Of a DNA stretch of 64,000 nucleotides, positions 18,216 through 26,716 are shown in pieces. The notes under the pieces are model-generated. The model searched no databases. It worked only from the letters and a program-made list of their open reading frames with translations, and was not told where the DNA came from. The translations under genes were made by a program, and so were the position numbers. The first letter of the stretch is position 1, and each line of letters begins with the position of its first letter. This stretch comes from G963677485 sp942492855 (GTDB lineage Bacteria > Armatimonadota > HRBIN16). The stretch is taken from assembly GCA_942492855.1 (NCBI GenBank), contig OW818647.1:2604001-2668000 (forward strand), written 5' to 3'.

Positions 18216-18563
18216 GTTACTACTCAGCCATAAATGGCACAGTCCGGGCGGTCTGTCAGTACGCTCACAACGACAGAACGATACAGACCGCGCCGGTCTG
18301 GCGGTTAGCCGAACCCGTCGAGTCGGGATCGATGGTATAAATCGCAGGATAGCAGTCACCGTTGCCACGGGTTTAGTCACCCCCCGGACTGGCGTCCGTA
18401 TCGGGGTTCCCTCACCGCGTGGCTAACTATTTGCAGCCCGCAAGCGGGCGCAGGGGGCGTCCGGGAGGCGTCCGCTTCAGCGGACAGCCAACTGATTAGC
18501 GATGGGTGACGAGGCCTGCTTTAGCAGGTTGATGGAACCCGTCGCTGATGGCTGAGTAGTAAC
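18216..18563. other. Hairpin-rich 348-bp element closed by a 16-bp inverted repeat (ncRNA or MITE candidate)
   Basis: GTTACTACTCAGCCAT (18216-18231) and ATGGCTGAGTAGTAAC (18548-18563) are perfect mirror arms. Between them are several local hairpins: GGCGGTCTGT with ACAGACCGC, GCCCGCAAGCGGGC, GTCCGCTTCAGCGGAC, CCTGCTTTAGCAGG, and AGCGATGGGT with ACCCGTCGCT around the last. Stable tetraloop-like tips (TTCA, TTTA, GCAA) suggest a folded RNA or single-stranded DNA structure. No coding frame is convincing. The phrase ACTACTCAGCCATA returns near 53243, so it is related to the 53-kb repeat block. A TATAAT lies just outside the right arm, at 18569-18574. Confidence 0.55.
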
Positions 18564-18651
18564 TTTTATATAATGTATACTGACGTCAATATGCTGAGTG
18601 GGATATCCACAAAGCACACCGCGTCAGTCAGTATTTGGAGTGTGTTTTCGT

Positions 18652-19116
18652 ATGAGCTCAGCCGTGTTTCCTGAGATGACCGATCAACATCGCAGGGGGA
18701 TCTCGGTGACGCTGGTGATGCTCGACCAAAACCTGTGTAGAATTGCGCGCTGGGCCGAAGGGCGTGAAGCGCAGTCGGTGATGTTTGAAGAGCGAAATGA
18801 GCTGCGCCCCGATCAGCGCGTTCAACTGCTTGAACAGGTGGCGGAGCTGCGGGCCAGGATCGCTCAGATCAAAGAGTGCTGCGGTCTGAAAGAGGAGGCC
18901 GCAAGCGTGGTGAACAGTATTTTTACTATCTGTTTTGGGCTGCGAGATGACCTGGTCGACCTTGAACCCACCTTTATGAGGCGGTATGGTGAGCTGAGCA
19001 CGGAGCTGGCTGATTTCCTGGACGGTGCGTCCAAGGAGATTCTACAGAAGATGGACGGTCTGGCAGCCATTGTGAAAAGCCGCAAACTGGATGACAACCA
19101 AGCTGAGAGGGAATAG
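18652..19116 (+). CDS. Conserved-looking helical protein of unknown function
   Basis: The 154-residue product (start ATG 18652, GGAG 11 bases upstream) is almost wholly alpha-helical, with charged heptad-like stretches such as QLLEQVAELRARIAQIKE and a C-terminal highly charged tail. It has no signal peptide or membrane segment and only a few Cys. I do not recognise the family. Its stop codon is immediately followed by the ATG of homoserine kinase, so the two are probably translationally coupled. TATAAT at 18569 may be its promoter. A structural or regulatory partner role is only a guess. Confidence 0.65.
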   Translation: MSSAVFPEMTDQHRRGISVTLVMLDQNLCRIARWAEGREAQSVMFEERNELRPDQRVQLLEQVAELRARIAQIKECCGLKEEAASVVNSIFTICFGLRDDLVDLEPTFMRRYGELSTELADFLDGASKEILQKMDGLAAIVKSRKLDDNQAERE

Positions 19117-20052
19117 ATGATATCAGTACGAATACCTGCGACATCCGCCAATCTGGGGCCAGCTTTCGACTGCATGGGTGTGGCGCTGGATTTATGGAAT
19201 ACTTTTGAGCTCCGAAGGCAAGGCCCTGCGGGTGAGGTGGTCGTGCGCACACTGGGTGAAGGCGAAGATCGTCTGCCCGGTGACGAAACAAACTTGATTG
19301 TCACCATCATCAAACGCGAACTGGGGGAGATGTATAACCAGCTTCCGCACGGCTTGAACATCGCATGCTACAACAGCGTGCCCTGTGCCAGCGGTCTGGG
19401 CAGCAGCTCGACCGCGGTTCTGGCTGGGATCATCTTCGCCGAGGCGTTGCGGCTGACTCCACCAAATGAAGACTTTGATCCAGATCGCATCGACATGCAG
19501 TTGGTTCTCCAACGCGCGCTTGAGGTGGAGGGGCATGGAGACAATGTGGGGCCTGCGCTGAAGGGTGGGGTCGCATTGATCATGCCTGACAAGGAGGGCA
19601 TCGTCGCACAGCAGATGGAGTTTGCCCCATTCCGAGTGACGGTATGCGTGCCAGATTTCAACTACCTCACCGAAACAGCGCGTGCCCGCCTACCCAAAGA
19701 GGTGCCGTATTGCGATGCGGTGTTTAACATCGGACATGCGATGCTGACTGCTCAGGCATTGCGGTTTGGTGACATGGAGCTGCTGCAAAAGGCGATGCGC
19801 GATAAACTGCATGAACCATATCGCATGGCCGACATCCCCGGTGCCATTGAGGCCCGTAAAGCCGCTCTGGATGCCAAAGCGGTGGCTGTGGCGTTGTCTG
19901 GGGCTGGGCCAGGCCTGATCGCATTCGCTGCAGAGGGCCATGCCGCTATAGGCGTGGCGATGAGCGAAGCGTTTGGCAAAGCAGGACTGGTGGCCCGCTG
20001 GTGGGCGATTGACGCGGTGGAATCTGGGCTCAGCGTCCGTAGATTACCTTAA
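19117..20052 (+). CDS. thrB: Homoserine kinase
   Basis: This GHMP-family kinase phosphorylates homoserine in threonine synthesis. The start MISVRIPATSANLGPAFDCMG is the hallmark of bacterial ThrB, where the second half lines the substrate pocket. The ATP loop PCASGLGSSSTAVLAG lies near residues 88-103 and the third GHMP motif (VALSGAGPGLIAF) near 255. The length of 311 residues is normal. It starts directly at the stop of the upstream helical protein and is followed 6 bases later by a CPBP protease gene. No threonine synthase or homoserine dehydrogenase gene is in view. The enzyme is cytoplasmic. Confidence 0.95.
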   Translation: MISVRIPATSANLGPAFDCMGVALDLWNTFELRRQGPAGEVVVRTLGEGEDRLPGDETNLIVTIIKRELGEMYNQLPHGLNIACYNSVPCASGLGSSSTAVLAGIIFAEALRLTPPNEDFDPDRIDMQLVLQRALEVEGHGDNVGPALKGGVALIMPDKEGIVAQQMEFAPFRVTVCVPDFNYLTETARARLPKEVPYCDAVFNIGHAMLTAQALRFGDMELLQKAMRDKLHEPYRMADIPGAIEARKAALDAKAVAVALSGAGPGLIAFAAEGHAAIGVAMSEAFGKAGLVARWWAIDAVESGLSVRRLP

Positions 20053-20058
20053 CCGTCG

Positions 20059-20676
20059 GTGAGTTTGCCACTAGAACGGATCAAGCAGGCAGCCCCACTA
20101 TCACCCTATATCGCGGTGATGGTGGGGCTGTTTGCATTTAGAAGCGCCTGGCTGGCGGTTTTTTGCTACCAGATACTGGCATTGCTGATAGTGCTGATGT
20201 GCCGTCCTGCGTTAGGGGTGGTAAGGCCGAAGTCTTGGAGACACTGGGTTGTTGCGTTGTCCTTTGGATTCACTGGATTGGTGCTGGCCTTCATCGCACC
20301 ACTGATTTTGGATGATGGGTTGTTAACTCAGAGGTTGTCTAGTGTTGGGTTGCACGCAGGCAACTTCGTCTGGTTTGCTGTTTGGTTCAGTCTGGTTAAC
20401 CCTGTTCTGGAGGAGATGCTGTGGAGGGGGGTTCTGCATCGTCCAGGCTTGAAGCCATGTGCTATGGATGCCTGTTTTGGTGGGTACCACGCCCTGGTGA
20501 TTTGGAACGTGCTGTCATGGCCGTGGGCCGTGGGTGCTTTCGCTGGCTGCAGCATCGCCGGCTGGTTGTGGCGTGTGATGCGCATCAACAGCGGAGGCCT
20601 CGCGTTACCGATGCTGGCTCATTTCCTGGCAGATGCCAGCATCATGGCAGCGGTGTGGTGGTTGTGCTTCCGGTGA
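20059..20676 (+). CDS. CPBP-family intramembrane glutamic protease
   Basis: The 205-residue protein has about six hydrophobic segments and the three CPBP (Abi/Rce1) motifs: NPVLEEMLWRGVLHR (EExxxR), GGYHALVIWN and LAHFLADAS. The paired glutamates and the two histidines would form the membrane-embedded active site. The start is GTG at 20059, six bases after the thrB stop, indicating co-transcription. Members of the family process membrane peptides or have immunity or maturation roles; nothing near it tells which. It ends convergently with the GH42-like gene at 20760. Confidence 0.85.
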   Translation: MSLPLERIKQAAPLSPYIAVMVGLFAFRSAWLAVFCYQILALLIVLMCRPALGVVRPKSWRHWVVALSFGFTGLVLAFIAPLILDDGLLTQRLSSVGLHAGNFVWFAVWFSLVNPVLEEMLWRGVLHRPGLKPCAMDACFGGYHALVIWNVLSWPWAVGAFAGCSIAGWLWRVMRINSGGLALPMLAHFLADASIMAAVWWLCFR

Positions 20677-20684
20677 GGTTTGGC

Positions 20685-20721
20685 ATTGGACGGATCGGTC
20701 TGATCCACAGATCCGTCCAAT
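20685..20721. terminator. Hairpin between convergent genes
   Basis: ATTGGACGGATC (20685-20696) mirrors GATCCGTCCAAT (20710-20721) with a 13-base loop. It lies between the ends of two convergent genes and could stop transcription both ways, although no U-tract is seen. The following TCCGTCCCATGCGTCCG resembles a phrase near 29188. Confidence 0.5.
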
Positions 20722-20759
20722 CCGTCCCATGCGTCCGATTCTGGGCTGGAACTACGCCA

Positions 20760-22934
20760 CTACTTTGCTGATAACTTGAACCAGCGGGTGTCTCCTTTGA
20801 TGAAATTCGCGGTGATGACCTGGCCCGACTGCTTGATGATGTTGCCGGTGAGCGGGGTGGCCTTGATGCCTGCGGGCAGGGTGATGCTCTTCGGACCTGG
20901 TTTGTCGGTATGGATCATCAGCCACTGACCGTCTGTCTGCACCACGGAGCCGTCTTGTGTCCAGGTGTGTACACCGGATTGGCGGAATAGTTTGTTTAAC
21001 AGCTCCGAGGTGACTCCCAGGCTTCCCAGGTAGATGCTGGTGTGTTTGCCGGTGCGTTTGATGGCCGCGCTTGGCTTGCCATCTGGGTAGTGCCCCACGA
21101 GCTTAGCGGCCTTGTCTGCGACCACCATGCGGGGTGAGAGCGTGAGGTCGGGAGCCCAATTCAGACCCTTCAGTAACCCTTCCCCGATGCTGTTCTGCTT
21201 CCCGTTGAGCTGCTTCAGCGAAATGCCTGTCAGCTTGCTTGACTGCATGGCGTCAATGGCATTGCCATTCAGGCATCCAGAGGCGTAGTGCCATATGGCT
21301 GTGGCCTTCTCGCGATCCAGGCGTGCATTGATGAGGCCGGTCTGTTCCGGTGTGACGGTAAATGTGTTGGGGAACAGGTAGAGCTTGCACTTGGGCACCA
21401 GTCCAGAGATGAAGTCCTGCAGGGTGTAATATCCCACGGAGGCTCCCGACCTGCCGCACTGGTTGCGCAGATCGATAAGGGACCAGAAGAAGGCGTCCCA
21501 GTCGCTCTTCACATAAAGCTTGGAGCGTTCATCCAGTATGACGGCCACCTCTGGGCGGTAGGGCTTGGGGTTGTTGTAGACCTCCTGGTACATTGGGAGC
21601 CGCTTCTTGAGCATATCCCACGGGGCGGGGTCATTGAACGCTCCGGCACCAGACAGGTCCATCCACCAGGTGGCGGCGCGGTGCATCAGCAGGTTGCCAA
21701 AGTTTCGGTCAAGCAGGTTGACGGTGGTCTGCGTGTCTTGTGACTTCACGCCAAACATATCGTCCACCAGCCATGAGGGCACTGCTGATTGGTCGACGAA
21801 GTTGGTACGGATGTCATCCTCGTTCAGCCAGAGCTTTTTGTGCAGCGGGATGGAGTCGACCGGTGACATGAACCCGGCTGGTTCGCCCACCGTTCTGCCG
21901 TAATACGGCACGGGGCTCATCAGCACGTCGACATCCGGTGACTTCATCAACTTCTGCAGTGCGCTGTGTGCGCCGAAGCTGCCGATCAGCTCCGAGGTAT
22001 AGCCGTAACAGAAGATGGAGAGCTTCTCGCGGTTGGTTTCGCGCTTGATGAGCTTGGCCCAGTCCTGCAGCCGGCTGATGGCCAGATCGCTGACGTATTC
22101 GCTGTAGTCCACCCAGGCGCGTTCACGGGGCAGGCTGTAGAACACATTAATCATCTTGCCTGGCCCCTGGTAGTGCATCGGGAACCGGCCAGACTCGCCT
22201 TCCGGAATCGCCGCCTTTGCGAACGTGAGGCCGGGCTGTCCCCAGGCGCGTTGCAGCTTAGCATCCGTGCCGTAGCGGTTATACAGCCAGTTTCGGAAAC
22301 GTGCCTGGTTAGGGCGGCTGATGTCCGGCCCCTTCTCGCGGAACTGGTAGGGGAACATCTCAAACTCCGGCCCACCCACATGGTAGCCGACGATGCGGTT
22401 GCCATACGGGCCGTCTTCCACGTATCGGATGAGCTCTGTCAGTCCGCGGTTTGATAGCTTCCAGTAGTAGTCTGAGGCTAATGAGATCGGCCCGCGTGTG
22501 CCATCGCCGTAGAGCATCGTCTCCTCTTTGGGGATATCTTTCCACTCCGGCCAGGACGGGTTCGGCCCGGGCCAGATTCGCAGGATGAACAGTGCCTTGC
22601 TGTCTTTGTCAACAAAAGACTGCATGATCTCGTTCAGTCCTGTGGTGTCAATCCCGTTTGGCACATACGAGGTGAGGATCAGCATCGAGTAGATATGCAC
22701 ACCTGCATCGGCTGAGAGTGTCACTTGAGGGTTTTGGAACCGCTCGATATACCCCTTGCTTTGATGCGTGTTGTAGAAAAAGACGAAGGGGAGTGCAGGC
22801 TTATTGTTGATGAGCAGCTTTGTGACGCCATTCTGTGTGGCCACGCTTGCCGTCAGATTCGGCGCAGATTGCGACATGGCTGATGACAGCACAAGAGAAC
22901 TGACTAGTCCTGTGATGAGAAAATGCTTGTTCAT
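20760..22934 (-). CDS. Secreted GH42-like glycoside hydrolase
   Basis: The 724-residue product begins with a signal peptide (HFLITGLVSSLVLSSAMS) and has GGAGG before its ATG. The body has a GH42/GHA-type layout: a TIM barrel to ~residue 430 with RIWPGPNPSWPEW, GYHVGGPEFEMF (a Glu at the expected acid/base strand) and LWLNEDDIRT (a candidate nucleophile strand). A flavodoxin-like trimerisation-type domain follows (LYLFPNTFTVTPEQ, IWHYASGCLNG), then a C-terminal beta domain. It stands alone, upstream-divergent from a GH43 gene with which it may share a regulator. A beta-galactosidase-type activity is plausible but not shown by sequence alone. Confidence 0.65.
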   Translation of the reverse strand: MNKHFLITGLVSSLVLSSAMSQSAPNLTASVATQNGVTKLLINNKPALPFVFFYNTHQSKGYIERFQNPQVTLSADAGVHIYSMLILTSYVPNGIDTTGLNEIMQSFVDKDSKALFILRIWPGPNPSWPEWKDIPKEETMLYGDGTRGPISLASDYYWKLSNRGLTELIRYVEDGPYGNRIVGYHVGGPEFEMFPYQFREKGPDISRPNQARFRNWLYNRYGTDAKLQRAWGQPGLTFAKAAIPEGESGRFPMHYQGPGKMINVFYSLPRERAWVDYSEYVSDLAISRLQDWAKLIKRETNREKLSIFCYGYTSELIGSFGAHSALQKLMKSPDVDVLMSPVPYYGRTVGEPAGFMSPVDSIPLHKKLWLNEDDIRTNFVDQSAVPSWLVDDMFGVKSQDTQTTVNLLDRNFGNLLMHRAATWWMDLSGAGAFNDPAPWDMLKKRLPMYQEVYNNPKPYRPEVAVILDERSKLYVKSDWDAFFWSLIDLRNQCGRSGASVGYYTLQDFISGLVPKCKLYLFPNTFTVTPEQTGLINARLDREKATAIWHYASGCLNGNAIDAMQSSKLTGISLKQLNGKQNSIGEGLLKGLNWAPDLTLSPRMVVADKAAKLVGHYPDGKPSAAIKRTGKHTSIYLGSLGVTSELLNKLFRQSGVHTWTQDGSVVQTDGQWLMIHTDKPGPKSITLPAGIKATPLTGNIIKQSGQVITANFIKGDTRWFKLSAK

Positions 22935-23064
22935 GTTGACCTCCGAAAAGTAGGTGTCACGTTAATATTCGATGAGTGACATCATATCTCCTGCATACCC
23001 GGACGCATGAAACCTGCGAAAACGACACCAGACAACGTTAGGCAAGCGTAGGCCATATTTATTA

Positions 23065-23073
23065 TGATATGAT
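23065..23073 (+). promoter_or_regulatory. Extended -10 promoter element for the GH43 gene
   Basis: TGATATGAT has the TG-N-TATGAT form, 40 bases before the GH43 ATG. A clear -35 is not evident. Confidence 0.4.
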
Positions 23074-23112
23074 GCAAACTGACTATATCGCATTGAGTGG
23101 AGAAGTGACCAA

Positions 23113-24636
23113 ATGCCGTTCAAAAACCCCATCGTTCCGGGCTTTCATCCCGACCCCAGCATCTGCCGTGTGGGAGACGATTACTACCTGGTGACCAGCT
23201 CTTTTGAGTATTTCCCGGGGATACCGATACACCATAGTAAAGACTTGGTGAACTGGCGGTTGATCGGCCACTGTCTGACCCGCGACAGCCAACTCGATGT
23301 TAGTAGATCCGACTTCAACAGCGGTTTATATGCTCCCGCACTGCGGTATCACGATGGACTGTTCTATATGGTTTGCACCAACGTCAGTCGACGACCGCAA
23401 CGCGCGCATTTCTATGTGACGGCTACCGATCCCGCTGGCCCATGGAGTGACCCTGTGTGGATAACAGGGGAGTGTTTCGACCCCGACCTGTTCTGGGATG
23501 AGGATGGCAGATGCTACTTCCTGCACATGGACTACATCCAACGCGGAATCTATATGCAGGAGATTGACCTGCCAAGCGGTACACTGTTGGGCGAGGAGCG
23601 ACAAGTCTGGGCAGGTTTTGAGGACCCCGCTTGCGAGGGGCCGCATCTGTTCAAGATCAACGGTTGGTATTATCTGTTTTGCGCCGAGGGCGGCACCGGA
23701 CGTGGTCATATGGCCTGTGTCAGCCGCAGCCGCAATCTGTGGGGGCCGTATGAGGGGCATCCTGACAACCCTATCATCAGCCACCGTTGCGCCGTGTTTG
23801 ATAATGTGAAGAATGTGGGACACTGCGATGTGGTGCAGGCTCAGGACGGCCGGTGGTGGCTGGTATCGCTGGGCGTGCGTACCCATGGCGACCATCATGT
23901 GATGGGCCGCGAGACCTTCCTCTCGCCGATGGAGTGGAACGACGAGGGTTGGCCGGTGATACCGGGCAAGATGATGCTGCATGAGTGTGAACTGACGCCC
24001 TTACCTGAGCACCCCTGGCCGGCGAAGCCTGAGCGTGATGACTTCAACTCAGATCAACTCGATCCTGAGTTCGTCTACCGGCGTAATCCGCACCGAGAGG
24101 ACTACAGTCTGACAGCCAGACCGGGGTTCCTGCGGATCATACCCTCTTCATCCGGTCTGAACGGTATGAAGACCGGCAGGCCGAAAGTTGCGAATATGGT
24201 GTGCCGACGTCAGGAGCAGTTTCGGTTCGAAGCAAAGTGCCTGATAGATTTTCAGCGTGCTTGCCATGATGAAGAAGCTGGCCTGACCGCATTCATGCAC
24301 GATAATTACCACTACTCGGTGTGCATTCGGTATATGGCCAGAGTACCCAGGATACTGGTGCATAAAGAGATTGGTGATATCTCGATTGATGTGGTGAACA
24401 AGGCAGCCCCGGGCGGTCCGGTGACGCTTGTGATCAAGGGTGATGAGAACGCCTACCACATGGGATACGAGCTTGATGGTGAGTTTGTGCAACTCGCCAG
24501 CGGGATGACTAAATTCTTGGCGTCTGAGTTCACGGGCGGTTTCACCGGTGTGATGATTGGCATGTACGCCACCAACAACGGCAAGCCGAACTACACCCCG
24601 GCCGACTTCGACTGGTTCGAATACCGCAACTTGTAG
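23113..24636 (+). CDS. GH43 family glycoside hydrolase (beta-xylosidase / arabinofuranosidase type)
   Basis: The 507-residue product matches the two-domain GH43 beta-xylosidase type. The five-bladed propeller begins NPIVPGFHPDPSICRVGDDYYL, with Asp14 as the expected general base. The acid Glu lies in CEGPHLFKINGWYYLF, and the pKa-setting Asp in FDPDLFWDEDG. From ~residue 320 a beta-sandwich domain follows, as in XynB-like enzymes. No signal peptide is present, so it acts on imported xylo- or arabino-oligosaccharides in the cytoplasm. GGAG precedes the ATG and a strong terminator follows the stop, so the gene is monocistronic. Confidence 0.92.
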   Translation: MPFKNPIVPGFHPDPSICRVGDDYYLVTSSFEYFPGIPIHHSKDLVNWRLIGHCLTRDSQLDVSRSDFNSGLYAPALRYHDGLFYMVCTNVSRRPQRAHFYVTATDPAGPWSDPVWITGECFDPDLFWDEDGRCYFLHMDYIQRGIYMQEIDLPSGTLLGEERQVWAGFEDPACEGPHLFKINGWYYLFCAEGGTGRGHMACVSRSRNLWGPYEGHPDNPIISHRCAVFDNVKNVGHCDVVQAQDGRWWLVSLGVRTHGDHHVMGRETFLSPMEWNDEGWPVIPGKMMLHECELTPLPEHPWPAKPERDDFNSDQLDPEFVYRRNPHREDYSLTARPGFLRIIPSSSGLNGMKTGRPKVANMVCRRQEQFRFEAKCLIDFQRACHDEEAGLTAFMHDNYHYSVCIRYMARVPRILVHKEIGDISIDVVNKAAPGGPVTLVIKGDENAYHMGYELDGEFVQLASGMTKFLASEFTGGFTGVMIGMYATNNGKPNYTPADFDWFEYRNL

Positions 24637-24657
24637 GAGTGCTTTGACTGCTCCGCG

Positions 24658-24693
24658 ACACCCTCCCAGGCTTGACGCCTGGGAGGGTGTTTT
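24658..24693 (+). terminator. Intrinsic terminator of the GH43 gene
   Basis: ACACCCTCCCAGGC (24658-24671) and GCCTGGGAGGGTGT (24677-24690) are a perfect 14-bp stem with a 5-base loop, followed by TTTGCGTTTT. It starts 22 bases after the stop. Confidence 0.9.
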
Positions 24694-24730
24694 GCGTTTT
24701 AAGGGCATTTCATACTGAGTGTTAAATATC

Positions 24731-24739
24731 TGCTATAGT
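24731..24739 (+). promoter_or_regulatory. Extended -10 element for the ATPase gene
   Basis: TGCTATAGT gives TG-N-TATAGT, 64 bases before the ATG of the AAA ATPase. Confidence 0.4.
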
Positions 24740-24802
24740 AAGGATAGATACGTCATACCTGCGTAAAATATACGCTGGACAGCAACTGGAGCGTTAAGTA
24801 AC

Positions 24803-25942
24803 ATGCCTCGAGTCAGACTTCAATCCATATCAATCAACGGCTACAAGTCGTTCGCATCATTACCTGAAAAGCAGGCGTTGTCGTTTGGTGATGTGACACT
24901 GGTTATTGGGGCCAATGGGTCGGGCAAGAGTAATCTTGTGTCGTTCTTCAGGCTGTTAAATGAGATAGCTAACGGTTCCCTGCAGGTGTACATTGGCCTT
25001 CAAGGGTTTGCGAACAACATGCTCCATTTCGGAGTGAAGACGTCACCGCAGATGTCGGCAGAATTGGTATTTGCCGATGGAACTGATACCGACACGTATG
25101 GATTCACGCTTTCCCATGCAGGTGTAGATGATATGATATTTACACGGGAATATATCATGCGACGAATAGGAGGAGAATACGGACCATATGATGTGATGCT
25201 AGGGACAAAAGAGAGTGCCTTCTTTGATCAACCTGCACAGGACTCCTATTTAGGTCAGGCGTCGCTGGCAGTCAAGGGGATGTTGAAGTCGTCTCGTGCT
25301 TACCAGTTTCATGACACTTCAACTTCATCTCGCATGCGCAACCAATCATATGTAGCGAACGATGCATCTCTCTACAGTGATGGAGGTAACTTGGCGGCAT
25401 ATCTGCGGGCATTGAAACTCACCCCTGATTACCGTAAATACTACGATCGTATCGTTCGGTATATCCAAGATATCATGCCGCAATTTGGCGATTTCGTCCT
25501 TGAACCATCATCATTGAACCCTGAGTTTGTATCACTTAACTGGCGGGTCAAGGGCGAGAATGAGTATCTGTTTGGCCCCCAGCAGCTATCTGACGGTTCT
25601 TTGCGGTTCATGGCACTGGCTACTCTTCTCTTACAGCCTGGTGAGAAACTACCTGGTCTGGTTGTGATTGATGAACCGGAGCTGGGCCTTCATCCTTCAG
25701 CCATACAAGCGCTTGCCGGAATGGTAAAGATGGCTTCTGCTCATTGCCAAGTCATACTCGCGACCCAATCGCCCCAACTCGTCGACTGTTTTGATGCCAG
25801 TGAGATCATGGTTGTGGAAATGGACGAGGTGAAGAGATCTACAGTCTGCAAGAGGTTGGATCAAGATCGGCTTGTTGAGTGGCTTCACGACTATTCACTA
25901 TCGGAGTTGTGGGAGAAGAACGTTCTGGGTGGGCAGCCGTGA
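24803..25942 (+). CDS. AAA-family ATPase (AAA_21/OLD-like), partner of DUF4276 protein
   Basis: The 379-residue protein has an ABC/SMC-type split ATPase core. Walker A is GANGSGKS at residues 36-43. A signature-like QLSDGSLRFMALATLLL block is near residue 260 and Walker B is LVVIDEPELGLHP near 290, followed by the H-loop region VILATQSPQLV. The middle section (~75-230) is specific to this group. Such ATPases are commonly paired with a TOPRIM-like or DUF4276 nuclease partner in presumed anti-phage modules. Here the partner overlaps its stop by 4 bases (GTGA) but is frameshifted. The ATPase frame itself is intact. Confidence 0.85.
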   Translation: MPRVRLQSISINGYKSFASLPEKQALSFGDVTLVIGANGSGKSNLVSFFRLLNEIANGSLQVYIGLQGFANNMLHFGVKTSPQMSAELVFADGTDTDTYGFTLSHAGVDDMIFTREYIMRRIGGEYGPYDVMLGTKESAFFDQPAQDSYLGQASLAVKGMLKSSRAYQFHDTSTSSRMRNQSYVANDASLYSDGGNLAAYLRALKLTPDYRKYYDRIVRYIQDIMPQFGDFVLEPSSLNPEFVSLNWRVKGENEYLFGPQQLSDGSLRFMALATLLLQPGEKLPGLVVIDEPELGLHPSAIQALAGMVKMASAHCQVILATQSPQLVDCFDASEIMVVEMDEVKRSTVCKRLDQDRLVEWLHDYSLSELWEKNVLGGQP

Positions 25943-26642
25943 GTCTGATACGCTTGCATGTGGTGACAGAAGGTCATACAGAGATGAGGTTCGTTAACCT
26001 CACACTCGTAAGTCATTTGGGGCAATATGGATTATCTACGGTTGCCCGATGCGCTACGACCAGCAAAACAGCGTCTCACAGGCATTCTGGTGGTTTGGGC
26101 AGCTATGGAAAACTAAAAAATGACCTTACGAACTGGCTTAAAGAAGATATGCAACCAGATGCCAGATTTACCACGATGATCGATTTGTACGCTTTGCCTA
26201 CTGATTTTCCTTGTTATAAAGCCTCGTTGTCGCATACCGATCCATATAACCGGGTACATTTACTTGAACATGCTATGGCAAAAGACATTGATGACGCGAG
26301 GTTCATTCCCTACATTCAGCTTCATGAGTTCGAAGCGTTGTTGTTTGTAGATCCAATGAAGTTATTTGATGAGTACTAGGAGATCACTACAAGAATCAGG
26401 CTCAAATACTTCTCGATCAAAAAAACAAAACACCTGATATGAACCCTGAGCTCATCAATGGTGGTAACAGCACTTCGCCCTCGAAACGCATCATTGCCAG
26501 CATCCCGGCATACTCGCACAGTAAGCCCACCATTGGCCCTCGAGTTGCCGCAGCCATTGGTTTGCAATCACTGCGTGCTTCCTGTTCCCACTTCAACGAA
26601 TGGCTCAACAAGCTTGAGGCTCTACAGCAACAAACTGCTTAG
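25939..26642 (+). pseudogene. DUF4276 protein, broken by a single frameshift
   Basis: From a GTG at 25939, overlapping the ATPase stop, the frame encodes the family's N-terminal two thirds: LHVVTEGHTEMRFVN, TTMIDLYALPTDFP, FIPYIQLHEFEALLF. It stops at TAG 26377-26379. The expected C-terminal third continues at once in another frame: LGDHYKNQAQILLDQ, then ELINGGNSTSPSKRIIA and CSHFNEWLNKLE, ending at 26642. Adding one base near 26376 restores a single ~234-residue protein. So this is a one-base loss, a sequencing error, or recoding. DUF4276 proteins are presumed effectors beside AAA ATPases. As sequenced the module lacks its conserved C-terminus. Confidence 0.88.
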
Positions 26643-26716
26643 TCCCGTCCTTCCCCCTCACATCCGCAAGTTGCTATACTGAAAGGGTGAGAAAATGCCC
26701 TGGAGGTCTATCGTTT

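Noticed and set aside
18103..18426. 107-codon frame over the 18.2-kb hairpin element
   Set aside because: It crosses the closing inverted repeat and several hairpins, lacks a ribosome binding site and shows no domain.
18216..18563. Group I or group II intron
   Set aside because: The element is in an intergenic gap, has no reverse transcriptase or homing endonuclease, and I cannot find the conserved intron core or domain V.
24803..26642. ATPase plus partner considered as a PARIS or OLD/Gabija defence system
   Set aside because: The partner matches DUF4276 motifs (LHEFEALLF, PSKRI), not DUF4435 or a UvrD-like helicase, so those named systems do not fit.
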